Assembly (NCBI GenBank): GCA_021768245.1
Contig: JAETNO010000029.1
Coordinates: 1 to 58,102, forward strand
Length of the DNA: 58,102 nucleotides
Direction of reading: 5' to 3'
Source of the DNA: Bacteroidaceae bacterium
Lineage (GTDB): Bacteria; Bacteroidota; Bacteroidia; Bacteroidales; Muribaculaceae
The position numbers and the translations under genes are program-made. Each line of letters starts with the position of its first letter. Positions within the stretch are counted from its first letter, which is position 1. The notes under the pieces are model-generated. The model saw only the letters and a list, made by a program, of their open reading frames with translations, did no database searches and had not been told where the DNA came from. Positions 44,234-53,520 of this stretch are shown here, in pieces.

Positions 44234-46437
44234 ATGTCTCAAAATTCTATAAAAAGCTAACCTCTGCGGAAGTCGGGTCAACTAAGACTCACGAAATCTA
44301 TATCCGCATGTCCAATGATTTTGATTATGAGACCTTCTTCAGTGGGACTCATGTTCAGAACCAGAGTGTTATCGAAGTGAATTTCTCGGTTCTTATTCAA
44401 TCCAGAAAGAATATTTCTCTACCTGCCTCAGAACGAGAACTCCGTTTCGTATATTTTGCCAATTCAAATAAGGAGAAAAGGATTCCTGGACTTGGTAACT
44501 TATTCAAGGATTATGAGGTCGAGGAAGGCGACGTAGTGTGTTTGGAACGTAATTCTACCAGTGGAGTTCCGACTTATACGCTGACTTTCTTTGGACCTGA
44601 TCAAATTCAGGTTTCACCAGCTTGTTTTACGATAACTCAAGACATTCCTGAATCTACAAGCGTTCAGCCATTAAAGGCTTTACCTTTCAAGGAACCACTC
44701 CAGCAAATCTTCTACGGCGCTCCCGGCACCGGCAAATCACACACCATTGAACAGATGTGTTCGAAGCACGAGAACTACCGTACAACGTTCCATCCGGATA
44801 CCGACTACGCCTCATTTGTCGGGTCGTATAAGCCTATCACAATCAAGACTGATGTTCGTGATATGGCCGGGCATATTGTCTATGAAAATGGCAAAGCTGT
44901 CAAGGAAAGCCGTATCGTTTACCGATATGTGATGCAGGCGTTTCTTAAGGCTTATGTTGCCGCCTGGCGTGAGCAGCAGTACGATGAACCTAAGCCGGTA
45001 TTCCTCATTGTCGAGGAAATCAATCGCGGCAACTGCGCCCAAATCTTCGGAGACATATTCCAGTTGCTCGATCGCAACGCATCCGGATTCTCCGACTATC
45101 CAATTGTGGCCGATGATGATCTCGCCCAGGAACTTAAAGAGATTCTTGGCGAGTTCAGTATCGCAAAACACGATGCCATCAATGCACTTTACAGTGGAGG
45201 CAAGGATGTTGTCGGAATGGTGAAGAACGGCGAATGTCTTCTTTTGCCGAACAATATGTATATCTGGGCGACAATGAACACAAGCGACCAGTCGCTCTTC
45301 CCCATTGACTCAGCGTTCAAACGTCGTTGGGACTGGAACTATATCAAAATCAAGGACGCCGGCGAAAACTTCAAAATCGTTTTCTCAAACGGCAACACAT
45401 ACGACTGGTGGGGCTTCGTTTCAGCCATCAATGAGCGAATTGAGGGCGGCGAGATTCAACAGGAAGATAAGAAACTCGGCTACTTCTTTGCAAAAGCAAA
45501 GGACAAAGTCATTACCCCGAAAGTGCTTCTATCGAAGGTTCTGTTCTATCTCTACAATGACGTATTCAAGGACTTCGGTCTTGATGAGGATTTTTTCAAA
45601 GACGAGAACGGGGAAACTATGTCATTTGCCTCGTATTTCGACAATAATGGTCAGATTAATGAGGGTCTCGTAGAAAGATTCGTCACCAATCTTGATCTTG
45701 GATCCGAGTCCACGAATTATACTGACGTAGTAGATGAACTAACTGTCAATGGCAAGAAGATGCGGTATATCACTGATGCAGTATTTGAGATACTAAGCGA
45801 AGCCGCAAAATCGAATACGTCTGAGGCTATTTTCGATGCTGTAGATGAATTATTTGCTGACCGTGATGATGTTGTCAAATCAATTGATAATCCCGAATCC
45901 TACGAGAAGGAAAACCGTTGGAACAAGACACCGATTATTGCTAACGACGGCACTGCGTTTGTCGTCAGCAATCAATGGCATAAGAACGAAATTCAGCAAG
46001 TTCAAGAGCTTGCCGAACACTTCAATATCCCTTTTGATGGAGACGTTGACGAGTACGAAGATGAAGACCTTTCGCAGAAAGGGAAACGTCTTAAATATTC
46101 GGTCAACGGTGAAGGAAATTATGGCATAGGCGAGGCATTTCTCAAAATGAGTAAAGTCATTGCCAAACAACCTGGCATGACACTTCAAAAGATGATAGAG
46201 GCTGCAAAAATTATTCGCGGAAAGGCTGTTTTCATTCCATTGGCATCGTTATCTGAATGGAAAGACCGCCATGTCAACGACAGCAAACGCGACCGCCGTT
46301 TCTTTGAAAACGATGTGCTGACTACTGTTGGAGACAACGTTCAGTTTGTTGTATCAACCCAATGGGGTAAACAGCGACTTGATAAAATCCAAGAGTTTGC
46401 TGCTACCTTTGGTATGAAGTTTGAGCAACTTTCCTGA
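44230..46437 (+). CDS. McrB-like AAA+ restriction subunit (LlaJI R1-type)
   Basis: 735-aa motor subunit. An N-terminal domain of about 150 residues (KFYKKLTSAEVGSTKTHEIY, RFVYFANSNKEKRIPGLG) fits the site-specific DNA-binding domain (B3-like) of LlaJI R1 proteins. The AAA+/GTPase core has Walker A FYGAPGTGKSHTIEQM (near 158), Walker B FLIVEEINRGNCAQIFGD and the McrB signature MNTSDQSLFPIDSAFKRRW. The C-terminal third contains two copies of a unit of about 40 residues (FVVSNQWHKNEIQQVQELAE and FVVSTQWGKQRLDKIQEFAA). In family members GTP hydrolysis drives translocation with the McrC-like nuclease, whose gene overlaps by TGATG. Confidence 0.9.
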   Translation: MNVSKFYKKLTSAEVGSTKTHEIYIRMSNDFDYETFFSGTHVQNQSVIEVNFSVLIQSRKNISLPASERELRFVYFANSNKEKRIPGLGNLFKDYEVEEGDVVCLERNSTSGVPTYTLTFFGPDQIQVSPACFTITQDIPESTSVQPLKALPFKEPLQQIFYGAPGTGKSHTIEQMCSKHENYRTTFHPDTDYASFVGSYKPITIKTDVRDMAGHIVYENGKAVKESRIVYRYVMQAFLKAYVAAWREQQYDEPKPVFLIVEEINRGNCAQIFGDIFQLLDRNASGFSDYPIVADDDLAQELKEILGEFSIAKHDAINALYSGGKDVVGMVKNGECLLLPNNMYIWATMNTSDQSLFPIDSAFKRRWDWNYIKIKDAGENFKIVFSNGNTYDWWGFVSAINERIEGGEIQQEDKKLGYFFAKAKDKVITPKVLLSKVLFYLYNDVFKDFGLDEDFFKDENGETMSFASYFDNNGQINEGLVERFVTNLDLGSESTNYTDVVDELTVNGKKMRYITDAVFEILSEAAKSNTSEAIFDAVDELFADRDDVVKSIDNPESYEKENRWNKTPIIANDGTAFVVSNQWHKNEIQQVQELAEHFNIPFDGDVDEYEDEDLSQKGKRLKYSVNGEGNYGIGEAFLKMSKVIAKQPGMTLQKMIEAAKIIRGKAVFIPLASLSEWKDRHVNDSKRDRRFFENDVLTTVGDNVQFVVSTQWGKQRLDKIQEFAATFGMKFEQLS

Positions 46438-48662
46438 TGAAACTGTTGATTGAGGGGTATCCCTACCCGATAGGACTATTGCAGGAACTGTTCCCCAATG
46501 TTGATGAACTTGACGTGGTGGACGGTGTAGCCTCCGTGAACTACGTCGGCTACTATTATTTTGCGTCCAAGGGTACGGCGGTGTTCATCCTTCCAAAGGT
46601 CGTTCTCAATCAACAGGACAAGGTATTCAACCATCACAAGCCCGAAGATATAGTCAATCTAACAGATAGCGGCAACCCGCTATCGCAGGGCGAACGACAG
46701 TTTATCTACGGGCTGTCGGTATGGATTTACCGTGCAATAGCCGTCTACTACGACTACTGCCGCAGCCATGACGTCGACCATACCATAGTCCGCAGACAAA
46801 GTGCCATCAAGGTTGGCAAGAGCAGGCGTCGCACAAGCAACACTTTCCTTGACATCATCCTTTCACTCATTGAGTTTAATAAAGAGAACCGCGACTGGTT
46901 CCTCTTTATTCTCAAGAACGTGCATCGCGGCTTCAACAAAATCAACTGGAGCCGGACAATCAACAAGTCGCAGCTTGTAATTCAGGACAATCAGCCGGTC
47001 TACATCAATCCCGTCACCAAACGGCGCGAGGTGAACTTTGACGAGGAGCTGCTTGTCATATTCTTCTCGATACTTCATTATATCAAGAAGGAATATGGCT
47101 TCCCGGTCGAGATTAACTTCAACTACGACCTCATCACCGGCAAGCGTTTTGAAATGTATTTGAACAAAGGATTCGGCGTGCGTCGTCTCCGTCAGATCAA
47201 GTATAAATATTTCTCCGATAAGGCTCTGCGGTTGTGGGAACTGTGCTACGCCTTCTTCGAGCAGTCGAAGCAGGTGAAAATCAATGCGCAGCTCAACGAA
47301 TTTCTACTCGTTAAAAACTTCAATATTGTATTTGAGGCAATCATTGACGAACTTATCGGCGACCATGCTTTGCCTGACCGCCTGAACAAGAAACAGGCCG
47401 ACGGCAAGGAGGTAGACCACTTATTTATATGGGATAGCCTTACGTCACCGGAGGACGAGAAGAAACGTGTATATTACATTGGCGACTCCAAATATTACAA
47501 GCAAAAGAATCGAATTTCCGAAGAGTCAGTGGCCAAGCAATATACTTACGCGCGGAATGTCATTTCGTGGAACCTGAATCTTTTCTTCGGAGATGATGCC
47601 GACGACAAGCCAAGGGAGACTGACTTCTGCCTGCGGGATGAAGTTACCGAAGGCTACAACGTCATACCCAATTTCTTCATCAGTGCAACAGTGCCCGATG
47701 ACCTTTCGTATGGCGATACCATTGAGGTGACGAAAAAATCTGCGCGGACATTTACCTCACAGCAGTTCCGGAACCGACTATTTGACCGTGATACGCTCCT
47801 GATTACCCATTACGATGTAAACTTCCTTTACGTCGTGTCTCTTTACGGGCGCAACAATGCCGCGCAAAAGCGAGGCTGGCGTGATAAGGTGCGCAATATC
47901 TTCCGCGATAAAATCCGTCAGGTACTTGAGGACAAATACGAATTTTACGCTATGCAGGCCAAGCCCGGAGTATGGGCCCCCGAGTATATAAAAGCACATT
48001 TCCAAGATGTTTTAGGAAAGGTTTACCGACCTTTCGGTAAGGAGCACATATATGCGCTCGCGCTTGACAACAACAAGCGTTATGCAGAAGAGAACGCCTC
48101 CTTACTGACTCAACTCACAGAATATTTCGATATTATTCCATACACACTTGGGAAAGACCCGACTCCCGATTTGCCTCATTATTCCAGTGTCACATCCCTT
48201 CTGTCGTCCCTTGCCAAAGATGGTGTATTTATGGTGATGATGGAGAATTACACTGCAAAGTCTCTGAAATTTTACGAAACCGGCAAACTTGCCGTCCCCA
48301 TACATTACACAGCCGACGGTATGGAGCTTATCAATAATGCCGCTTCTATCGGCTCGGTACTGTTCCATACCCGCAAACCCGATGGTCAGCATCTTTTCCG
48401 CCTAACGGAAGATGTAAGGTTTGTGCCAAAGACGCTCATTCCTCCCGAATACTATCTCTCCGTTCAGAATCCATCACCCCGCGATACCGGGGAAGATACT
48501 GTGTTCCTTTACGCTCTCCTTGATATAGACATGACAGATGAACTGGATTCATCTATGCTGAACTGTCAGAACAAACCTTTCGCATCGCAAAAGGAACGTT
48601 ATGATGCGCAGTGTTCAACACTAAGCGAACTCGCCATTTTGAGTAAGAGCACGAATCAGTAA
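46437..48662 (+). CDS. McrC-like restriction nuclease subunit (LlaJI R2-type)
   Basis: 741-aa partner of the McrB-like protein. The N-terminal part (LLIEGYPYPIGLLQELF) and the middle belong to the LlaJI/McrC family. A PD-(D/E)xK nuclease core is visible around residues 300-355: FEAIIDELIG, then EVDHLFIWDS with the catalytic Asp, and YYIGDSKYYK supplying the D-x-K. The last 300 residues (from about GYNVIPNFFISATVP) form an extra region not found in short McrC proteins and end near SELAILSK. With R1 it should cleave unmodified target DNA. It is the last gene of module B; no terminator is obvious after it. Confidence 0.87.
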   Translation: MKLLIEGYPYPIGLLQELFPNVDELDVVDGVASVNYVGYYYFASKGTAVFILPKVVLNQQDKVFNHHKPEDIVNLTDSGNPLSQGERQFIYGLSVWIYRAIAVYYDYCRSHDVDHTIVRRQSAIKVGKSRRRTSNTFLDIILSLIEFNKENRDWFLFILKNVHRGFNKINWSRTINKSQLVIQDNQPVYINPVTKRREVNFDEELLVIFFSILHYIKKEYGFPVEINFNYDLITGKRFEMYLNKGFGVRRLRQIKYKYFSDKALRLWELCYAFFEQSKQVKINAQLNEFLLVKNFNIVFEAIIDELIGDHALPDRLNKKQADGKEVDHLFIWDSLTSPEDEKKRVYYIGDSKYYKQKNRISEESVAKQYTYARNVISWNLNLFFGDDADDKPRETDFCLRDEVTEGYNVIPNFFISATVPDDLSYGDTIEVTKKSARTFTSQQFRNRLFDRDTLLITHYDVNFLYVVSLYGRNNAAQKRGWRDKVRNIFRDKIRQVLEDKYEFYAMQAKPGVWAPEYIKAHFQDVLGKVYRPFGKEHIYALALDNNKRYAEENASLLTQLTEYFDIIPYTLGKDPTPDLPHYSSVTSLLSSLAKDGVFMVMMENYTAKSLKFYETGKLAVPIHYTADGMELINNAASIGSVLFHTRKPDGQHLFRLTEDVRFVPKTLIPPEYYLSVQNPSPRDTGEDTVFLYALLDIDMTDELDSSMLNCQNKPFASQKERYDAQCSTLSELAILSKSTNQ

Positions 48663-48718
48663 TGTAACGCTCTAATCTTTGTTTTAATATAATATCTCGC
48701 CTAACAAACAGAATTATT

Positions 48719-49933
48719 ATGAACACGACCGAACAGGGTGATGCATATGAGAATAAAGTCTTTCGATTAGTCAAGAAACTGATAACAGATGGGACAGTCG
48801 CTGTTGGAAAACACTATTCCCTTCATCAAAAGAAAGCATATCCCATTGACTTCGGAACAGATCAATTCATAGCTGACATCTCTATCGAGGTGAGAAATTC
48901 TCATTTTAATGATGCAATCTCGAATCTCATTATTTTTGAATGTAAGGATCTAGGAAGGAAACTTGACAAATCTGATTTTGAAGAGTGGCGTGGCAAAACA
49001 CAAAATCTTCCATTTGGTAAAAAACTATATATTGTAACTAGTATAGGCTTTCCCCAACCAGTCATTGATAAGGCATTGAACACTGGAGTCGGATTAATCA
49101 TATGGAATGGTTACGGGGAGGAAAAATGGATGGCCCCTCGAACGTTAAATGAAGTTGAGCAAAGAGATTATCAATTCAACATTCTTCGGGGTAATCTAAA
49201 CGCTCCCTCTTATCCACTTATATTTGAAAATGGATGCTTTTATACGATGGGAGAGATGCTTCGATATAACGGGCTTCCAATAAATGCGCCTACACTAAAA
49301 CCGAGCTATTTGCCTCGCACAGAGATAAACAAAATTGTAAATAAATTACTTGCATCTCCAGATTTTTATTCAATCGAAACAGATAAAAATGAAGACAAAC
49401 TTCTTACATTTTTAAATGTGAAAATTGAATTTCAAGAATTACCAACAACACATAATGGTAAATATGATGCTATTAGGCACTGCATCATTCTTCCTAACTG
49501 GCTTATTTCTCAACCGCACAGATTACGATTTTCTTTAGCTCATGAATTGGCACATGCATATTTGCATAGAGAAAAACTACGACAATATGAGTCTTTCTTT
49601 GCAACAGCTGATTCGGCAACATACATTCCATCTGAAGCTGAGTTTCATTGGTTTGATGTACAGGCCAACGATTTTGCATCCTATCTATTAATGCCTGATG
49701 CTGAATTCAGGCAAGCAGTTTCCATATTATTCAAGCAACATAGGCTACATCAGGTTCCTTTCGTCATTGACAACCAGAAAGGAAAATTCCCGATATACTA
49801 CTCAATTGTTGATTCAATAGCTAATCACTTTGACGTATCGAATGATCACGTTAAGAACCGGTTGAAAAAAGACGGATTTGTCGAAATAATTCAACAGCCA
49901 AATAGAATTGGCAATATTTTACGTGGATATTAA
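48719..49933 (+). CDS. Nuclease-ImmA/IrrE metallopeptidase fusion
   Basis: 404-aa two-domain protein. Residues about 1-135 have a restriction-endonuclease-like fold of the Mrr type (GDAYENKVFRLVKKLI, ADISIEVRN, LIIFECKDLGRKLDKSDFEEW with E-x-K). Residues about 240-380 form an ImmA/IrrE zinc peptidase: SLAHELAHAYLHRE is the HExxH site and VQANDFASYLLMPDAEF the following helix with the third ligand. ImmA-type peptidases cleave repressors to induce phage or mobile-element genes. Here the fused nuclease could be activated when the peptidase senses damage. It is AT-rich, 56 nt downstream of module B, and appears to be separate. Confidence 0.78.
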   Translation: MNTTEQGDAYENKVFRLVKKLITDGTVAVGKHYSLHQKKAYPIDFGTDQFIADISIEVRNSHFNDAISNLIIFECKDLGRKLDKSDFEEWRGKTQNLPFGKKLYIVTSIGFPQPVIDKALNTGVGLIIWNGYGEEKWMAPRTLNEVEQRDYQFNILRGNLNAPSYPLIFENGCFYTMGEMLRYNGLPINAPTLKPSYLPRTEINKIVNKLLASPDFYSIETDKNEDKLLTFLNVKIEFQELPTTHNGKYDAIRHCIILPNWLISQPHRLRFSLAHELAHAYLHREKLRQYESFFATADSATYIPSEAEFHWFDVQANDFASYLLMPDAEFRQAVSILFKQHRLHQVPFVIDNQKGKFPIYYSIVDSIANHFDVSNDHVKNRLKKDGFVEIIQQPNRIGNILRGY

Positions 49934-49951
49934 CCCAAGTGATAAAAAAAC

Positions 49952-50983
49952 ATGGCGAAGAAGTTTGAGATACGAAATAGCACTGCGGAGTTCCTGATCT
50001 TTCAGATTGAGGGGAAGGAGGATGGTGTGCAGGTTGTGTACCATAAGGAATCTGTGTGGTGTACGCAGAAGGCTATGGCGCAGTTGTTTGACTGCTCTTC
50101 TGACAACATCGGGCTGCATCTGAAAAATATATATGAGACCGGCGAGTTGTCCCAAGAAGCAACTACCGAGAATTTCTCGGTAGTTCAAAATGAGGGTGAG
50201 CGTCAGGTGAACCGGAAGTTAAAGTTCTATAATCTCGATGCCATTATCAGTGTCGGTTATCGTGTTAACAGCACTCGTGCTACGCAGTTCAGACAGTGGT
50301 GTACGTTTGTTTTGCGGCAGTTTGCCATCCGTGGATATGTGATTGATAAGAAACGCATGGAGAACGGCTCGTTTATAGGCGAGGACTATTTCGAGCATCT
50401 GTTGGCTGAAATCCGCGAGATACGTCTAAGCGAGCGGCGTTTCTATCAAAAGCTGACGGATATTTACGCGACAAGCATCGATTACAATCGTGATGCTCCG
50501 ACTACCCGATTGTTCTTCAAGAAGGTGCAGAATAAGATGCACTACGCAGTTCATGGTCATACTGCCGCTGAACTGATAATTGACCGGGCTAATGCTGAAA
50601 AGGAGCATATGGGTCTCACAACATGGGAGAATGCCCCCAACGGGAAAATTGTTAAGCCGGATGTCAGCATCGCCAAAAATTATCTTAAAGAGAGTGAGCT
50701 GGAGGATATGGGACGAATTGTCAACTCATTCCTTGACTTGGCGGAAGACATGGCAAAGCGTCATATTCCCATGACAATGGAGGATTGGGCTAAGCGTATT
50801 GATAGGTTTCTTGATCTTACCGACCGTCCCGTTCTGACTGATAGCGGACATGTATCAGCCGAACAAGCTAAAGAATACGCTGAAACTGAGTTTGAGAAAT
50901 ATCGCGTCATTCAGGATAAGCTTTTCCAGTCTGACTTTGACCGCTTCAACGATAATGACCTCCTCCCATTGGAAATAGAATAA
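49952..50983 (+). CDS. rhuM: RhuM-family protein
   Basis: 343-aa member of the RhuM family, recognised by the N-terminal block EFLIFQIEGKEDGVQVVYHK, the segment WCTQKAMAQLFDCSSDNIGLHL, KFYNLDAIISVGYRVNS and ATQFRQWCTFVLRQFAIRGY. The first 150 residues resemble a DNA-binding Bro/KilA-like domain, and the C-terminal half (KVQNKMHYAVHGHTAAELII) is typical of the family. RhuM genes occur often in phage-defense and genomic-island settings; their activity is not established. The gene begins 18 nt after the nuclease/ImmA fusion and probably shares its transcript. Confidence 0.88.
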   Translation: MAKKFEIRNSTAEFLIFQIEGKEDGVQVVYHKESVWCTQKAMAQLFDCSSDNIGLHLKNIYETGELSQEATTENFSVVQNEGERQVNRKLKFYNLDAIISVGYRVNSTRATQFRQWCTFVLRQFAIRGYVIDKKRMENGSFIGEDYFEHLLAEIREIRLSERRFYQKLTDIYATSIDYNRDAPTTRLFFKKVQNKMHYAVHGHTAAELIIDRANAEKEHMGLTTWENAPNGKIVKPDVSIAKNYLKESELEDMGRIVNSFLDLAEDMAKRHIPMTMEDWAKRIDRFLDLTDRPVLTDSGHVSAEQAKEYAETEFEKYRVIQDKLFQSDFDRFNDNDLLPLEIE

Positions 50984-51002
50984 ACTCGTAAAGAAATTTG
51001 AA

Positions 51003-52034
51003 ATGAAGGCTTTGACATATACCGCGCCGGGACGGTTTGAGCTGATTGAGAAACCGAAGCCGGAGATTTTGGGCCCGAAGGATGCCGTGGTGAGTGTTAC
51101 TCTTTCAAGCATTTGTTCATCGGACCTTCATATTCTGCATGGGACTGTACCTCAGGCAGAGGTCGGTATTACCGTGGGGCATGAATTGGTCGGCATTGTT
51201 GAGTCGGTCGGCTCAGAAGTCTCCAAAGTCAAGCCGGGCGACAGGGTTGCCGTAAATGTCGAGACGTTCTGCGGCGAGTGTTTCTATTGCAAACGAGGGT
51301 ATGTGAACAACTGCACCTCCGGAGGCTGGATGTTGGGTTGCCGCATCAATGGCGGTCAGGCGGAATATGTCCGTGTACCATACGCCGACAACGGTCTGAC
51401 TCCGATTCCCGATAACGTGAGCGACGAACAGGCACTTTTTGTCGGCGACATTCTCGCCACCGGTTATTGGGCTGCCAAGATTTCTGAAATTTCCGAGGAA
51501 GACACGGTGCTTATCATCGGAGCCGGTCCGACCGGCTTATGCACTTTGGAATGTGTGCAACTGTATCAGCCACATAAGATAGTCGTTTGCGAGGCTGACA
51601 AGAGTCGTCGGCATTTCGTGCGCCAGCATTATCCAAATGTCAAGGTATTAGAGCCGACAAAATGTCTTGAAGTACTTAAGTCATTGACAGAGGACCGTGG
51701 CGCCGACCGTGTCATCGAGGTTGCCGGAGGCGAGGATACATTTGAACTCGCATGGCGTTGCGCCCGTCCGAATGCCATCGTCACGATTGTCGCGCTCTAT
51801 GAGAAGGAACAGATATTGCCCCTTCCGTGGATGTATGGCAAGAATCTCACATTCAAAACAGGCGGTGTAGATGCCTGCGACTGCGACAAAATCATGCAAC
51901 TGATTTCCGAAGGCAAGATTGACACCACCCATCTGATAACCCACCGCTACCCTCTCAGCCGAATCCAGGACGCCTACACCCTCTTTGCCAACCGCCCCGA
52001 CGGCGTCATCAAAACCGCCATCCATCCGGATTGA
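51003..52034 (+). CDS. Zinc-dependent alcohol dehydrogenase family protein (MDR)
   Basis: 343-aa medium-chain dehydrogenase. The N-terminal catalytic domain has the zinc/active-site pattern GHELVGIVESVGSEVSKVKPGDRV and structural-zinc cysteines in CGECFYCKRGYVNNC; SICSSDLHILHG holds the catalytic-zinc Cys. The Rossmann NAD(P)-binding motif is LIIGAGPTGLCTLECVQL. It oxidises an alcohol or reduces an aldehyde, substrate unknown. It is a metabolic gene at the end of the defense cargo, 19 nt after rhuM in the same direction; this could mark either cargo or the return to host DNA. Confidence 0.9.
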   Translation: MKALTYTAPGRFELIEKPKPEILGPKDAVVSVTLSSICSSDLHILHGTVPQAEVGITVGHELVGIVESVGSEVSKVKPGDRVAVNVETFCGECFYCKRGYVNNCTSGGWMLGCRINGGQAEYVRVPYADNGLTPIPDNVSDEQALFVGDILATGYWAAKISEISEEDTVLIIGAGPTGLCTLECVQLYQPHKIVVCEADKSRRHFVRQHYPNVKVLEPTKCLEVLKSLTEDRGADRVIEVAGGEDTFELAWRCARPNAIVTIVALYEKEQILPLPWMYGKNLTFKTGGVDACDCDKIMQLISEGKIDTTHLITHRYPLSRIQDAYTLFANRPDGVIKTAIHPD

Positions 52035-52061
52035 AGAGCATCGCTTTAACAACAAAAAAGA

Positions 52062-52070
52062 ATAAAAAAT
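52062..52070. repeat. Target-site duplication, left copy (9 bp)
   Basis: ATAAAAAAT directly abuts the left inverted repeat and is identical to 53494-53502. Confidence 0.8.
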
Positions 52071-52107
52071 TATTACTGTCCGCTAAACTTTTGCGGTCAA
52101 CTGAAAA

Positions 52108-52142
52108 TTAGGGCCTAATCCATTTGCAGGATTCGGCCCTAA
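52108..52142 (+). promoter_or_regulatory. Hairpin before the transposase start
   Basis: TTAGGGCC/GGCCCTAA and AATCC/GGATT form a 13-bp stem with one bulge in the IS leader, 40 nt before the transposase ATG. A role in blocking translation of read-through transcripts is known for several IS elements and is inferred here. Confidence 0.5.
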
Positions 52143-52181
52143 ATGGTTATTTTGGTGTCGCCAAACAATCCGTCAATAACC

Positions 52182-53390
52182 ATGAGTAAAAGTAGTAATT
52201 TTTTCGGACAGCCGATATATGGACAACTGATAAAATCACTTGACCGCGAAAAAATTGTTGAAAAGAGCCGCAGACACGGAGGAGAGAAGTATGTAAAGAG
52301 CTTCGACGGCTACACCCATCTGCTGACAATGCTGTATGCGGTGATACAGCGGTTCGACTCATTGCGTGAAATAGAGACATCTATGACTGCGGAAGTCCGC
52401 AAACTGCATCATGTGGGCATCGACACCGTACCTAAGCGCAGCACTTTGTCGGATGCAAATGCCAGACGTTCAGAGAAGTTCTTTGAGGATGTCTATCGCG
52501 ACCTGTACGAAGCCAACAAGGGCATTCTTTCATCGGACAGCCGGCGTAACGGTACGGAAGAATGGATAAAACGGCTGCGCATCATAGATTCCACAACCGT
52601 AAGCCTGTTCTCCAATGCCATTTTCAAGGGCGTTGGTCGCCATCCGAAGACAGGCAAAAAGAAAGGCGGCATTAAGGTCCATGCAGTGATACACGCCAAC
52701 GAGGGCGTCCCCTGCGACGTACAGTTCACATCGGCGGCGACAAACGATTCGTTCATGCTCGCTCCAAGCCATTACAAGCATGATGAGATAGCGGCAATGG
52801 TCCGCGCATACATCAACTATGACAAGTTCGAGGAACTGACCGACCGCGGCGTTGTCTATGTCACCAAGATGAAGAAAAACCTCAATTATGAGGCGCTTGT
52901 GGACTGCATGCATCAGAATCCGCAGGGACTTATGGAATATCGGGAGCAGGTTGTGGTGTTCCGCAAGGATGACATCAATCACATCGCACGGATAATCACA
53001 TACGTTGACATCAAGAAAGGCAAGAAGCCCAAACTCGTCTCGTTGCTGACCAATGATTTTGACATGCCGTTGGAGACGATAGTGGCGATATACCGCCGTC
53101 GTTGGCAGATTGAGTCGCTTTTCAAACAGATAAAGCAGAACTTTCCTCTGAGATATTTCTATGGAGAAAGCGCAAACGCCATTAAAATCCAGATCTGGGT
53201 TACACTCATCGCAAATCTGTTGCTTTCCGTCTTGCAAAGCAAGCTAAAAAGACGATGGAGCTTCTCCGGCCTCGCCACAATCGTGCGAATTGTACTGATG
53301 TATTACCTCAATCTCGAAAAGTTCCTCAATCAACCCGATGCTGATCTGAATATCATGCTTGCCGAGGCTTCTGAATCACCTCCTCTATAG
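52182..53390 (+). CDS. IS4-family DDE transposase, second catalytic Asp apparently lost
   Basis: 402-aa transposase starting MSKSSNFFGQPIYGQLIKSL, with an N-terminal DUF4372-like helical domain. D1 lies in LRIIDSTTVSLFSN; the IS4 Y-(2)-R-(3)-E-(6)-K signature is YRRRWQIESLFKQIK. At the D2 position the family reads DR-G/A-Y, but here the segment is AAMVRAYINYDKF, with Val (codon GTC, 52800-52802) in place of Asp (GAC would need one base). If so, the element cannot catalyse its own movement although its ends are intact. The ATG at 52143 lies next to the hairpin and is less likely as start. Confidence 0.88.
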   Translation: MSKSSNFFGQPIYGQLIKSLDREKIVEKSRRHGGEKYVKSFDGYTHLLTMLYAVIQRFDSLREIETSMTAEVRKLHHVGIDTVPKRSTLSDANARRSEKFFEDVYRDLYEANKGILSSDSRRNGTEEWIKRLRIIDSTTVSLFSNAIFKGVGRHPKTGKKKGGIKVHAVIHANEGVPCDVQFTSAATNDSFMLAPSHYKHDEIAAMVRAYINYDKFEELTDRGVVYVTKMKKNLNYEALVDCMHQNPQGLMEYREQVVVFRKDDINHIARIITYVDIKKGKKPKLVSLLTNDFDMPLETIVAIYRRRWQIESLFKQIKQNFPLRYFYGESANAIKIQIWVTLIANLLLSVLQSKLKRRWSFSGLATIVRIVLMYYLNLEKFLNQPDADLNIMLAEASESPPL

Positions 53391-53493
53391 CCTGATTTTG
53401 ACTAAGGGGGGCTTGGCCGAAACAAAAAGTAAGCCCAACTTCTACTTATCAGAATGTTGGACTCTCTGCTTTATGGTTTAGCGGACAGTAATA

Positions 53494-53502
53494 ATAAAAA
53501 AT
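53494..53502. repeat. Target-site duplication, right copy (9 bp)
   Basis: ATAAAAAAT directly follows the right inverted repeat of the IS and is identical to 52062-52070. Confidence 0.8.
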
Positions 53503-53520
53503 ACATTTCGACAGGTATCG

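Larger units (their letters stand above)
52071..53493 (+). mobile_element. Complete IS4-family insertion sequence, 1423 bp
   Basis: Ends are 18-bp perfect inverted repeats: TATTACTGTCCGCTAAAC (52071-52088) and its complement at 53476-53493, flanked by 9-bp direct repeats ATAAAAAAT. It carries one transposase gene. Just inside the left end a hairpin (52108-52121 with 52129-52142, arms TTAGGGCCTAATCC / GGATTCGGCCCTAA) probably shields the transposase gene from outside transcription. Confidence 0.9.

Noticed and set aside
52085..52095. AAACTTTTGCG shared by the mnmE 3' end (24529-24541 area) and the IS left end, as a possible att repeat
   Set aside because: The match is 11 bp, part of it is the IS inverted repeat region, and the IS has its own 9-bp target duplication, so coincidence is the simplest reading.
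52530..53237. Minus-strand frame of 235 codons in the IS
   Set aside because: Antisense shadow of the transposase; no start context and no recognisable domain.
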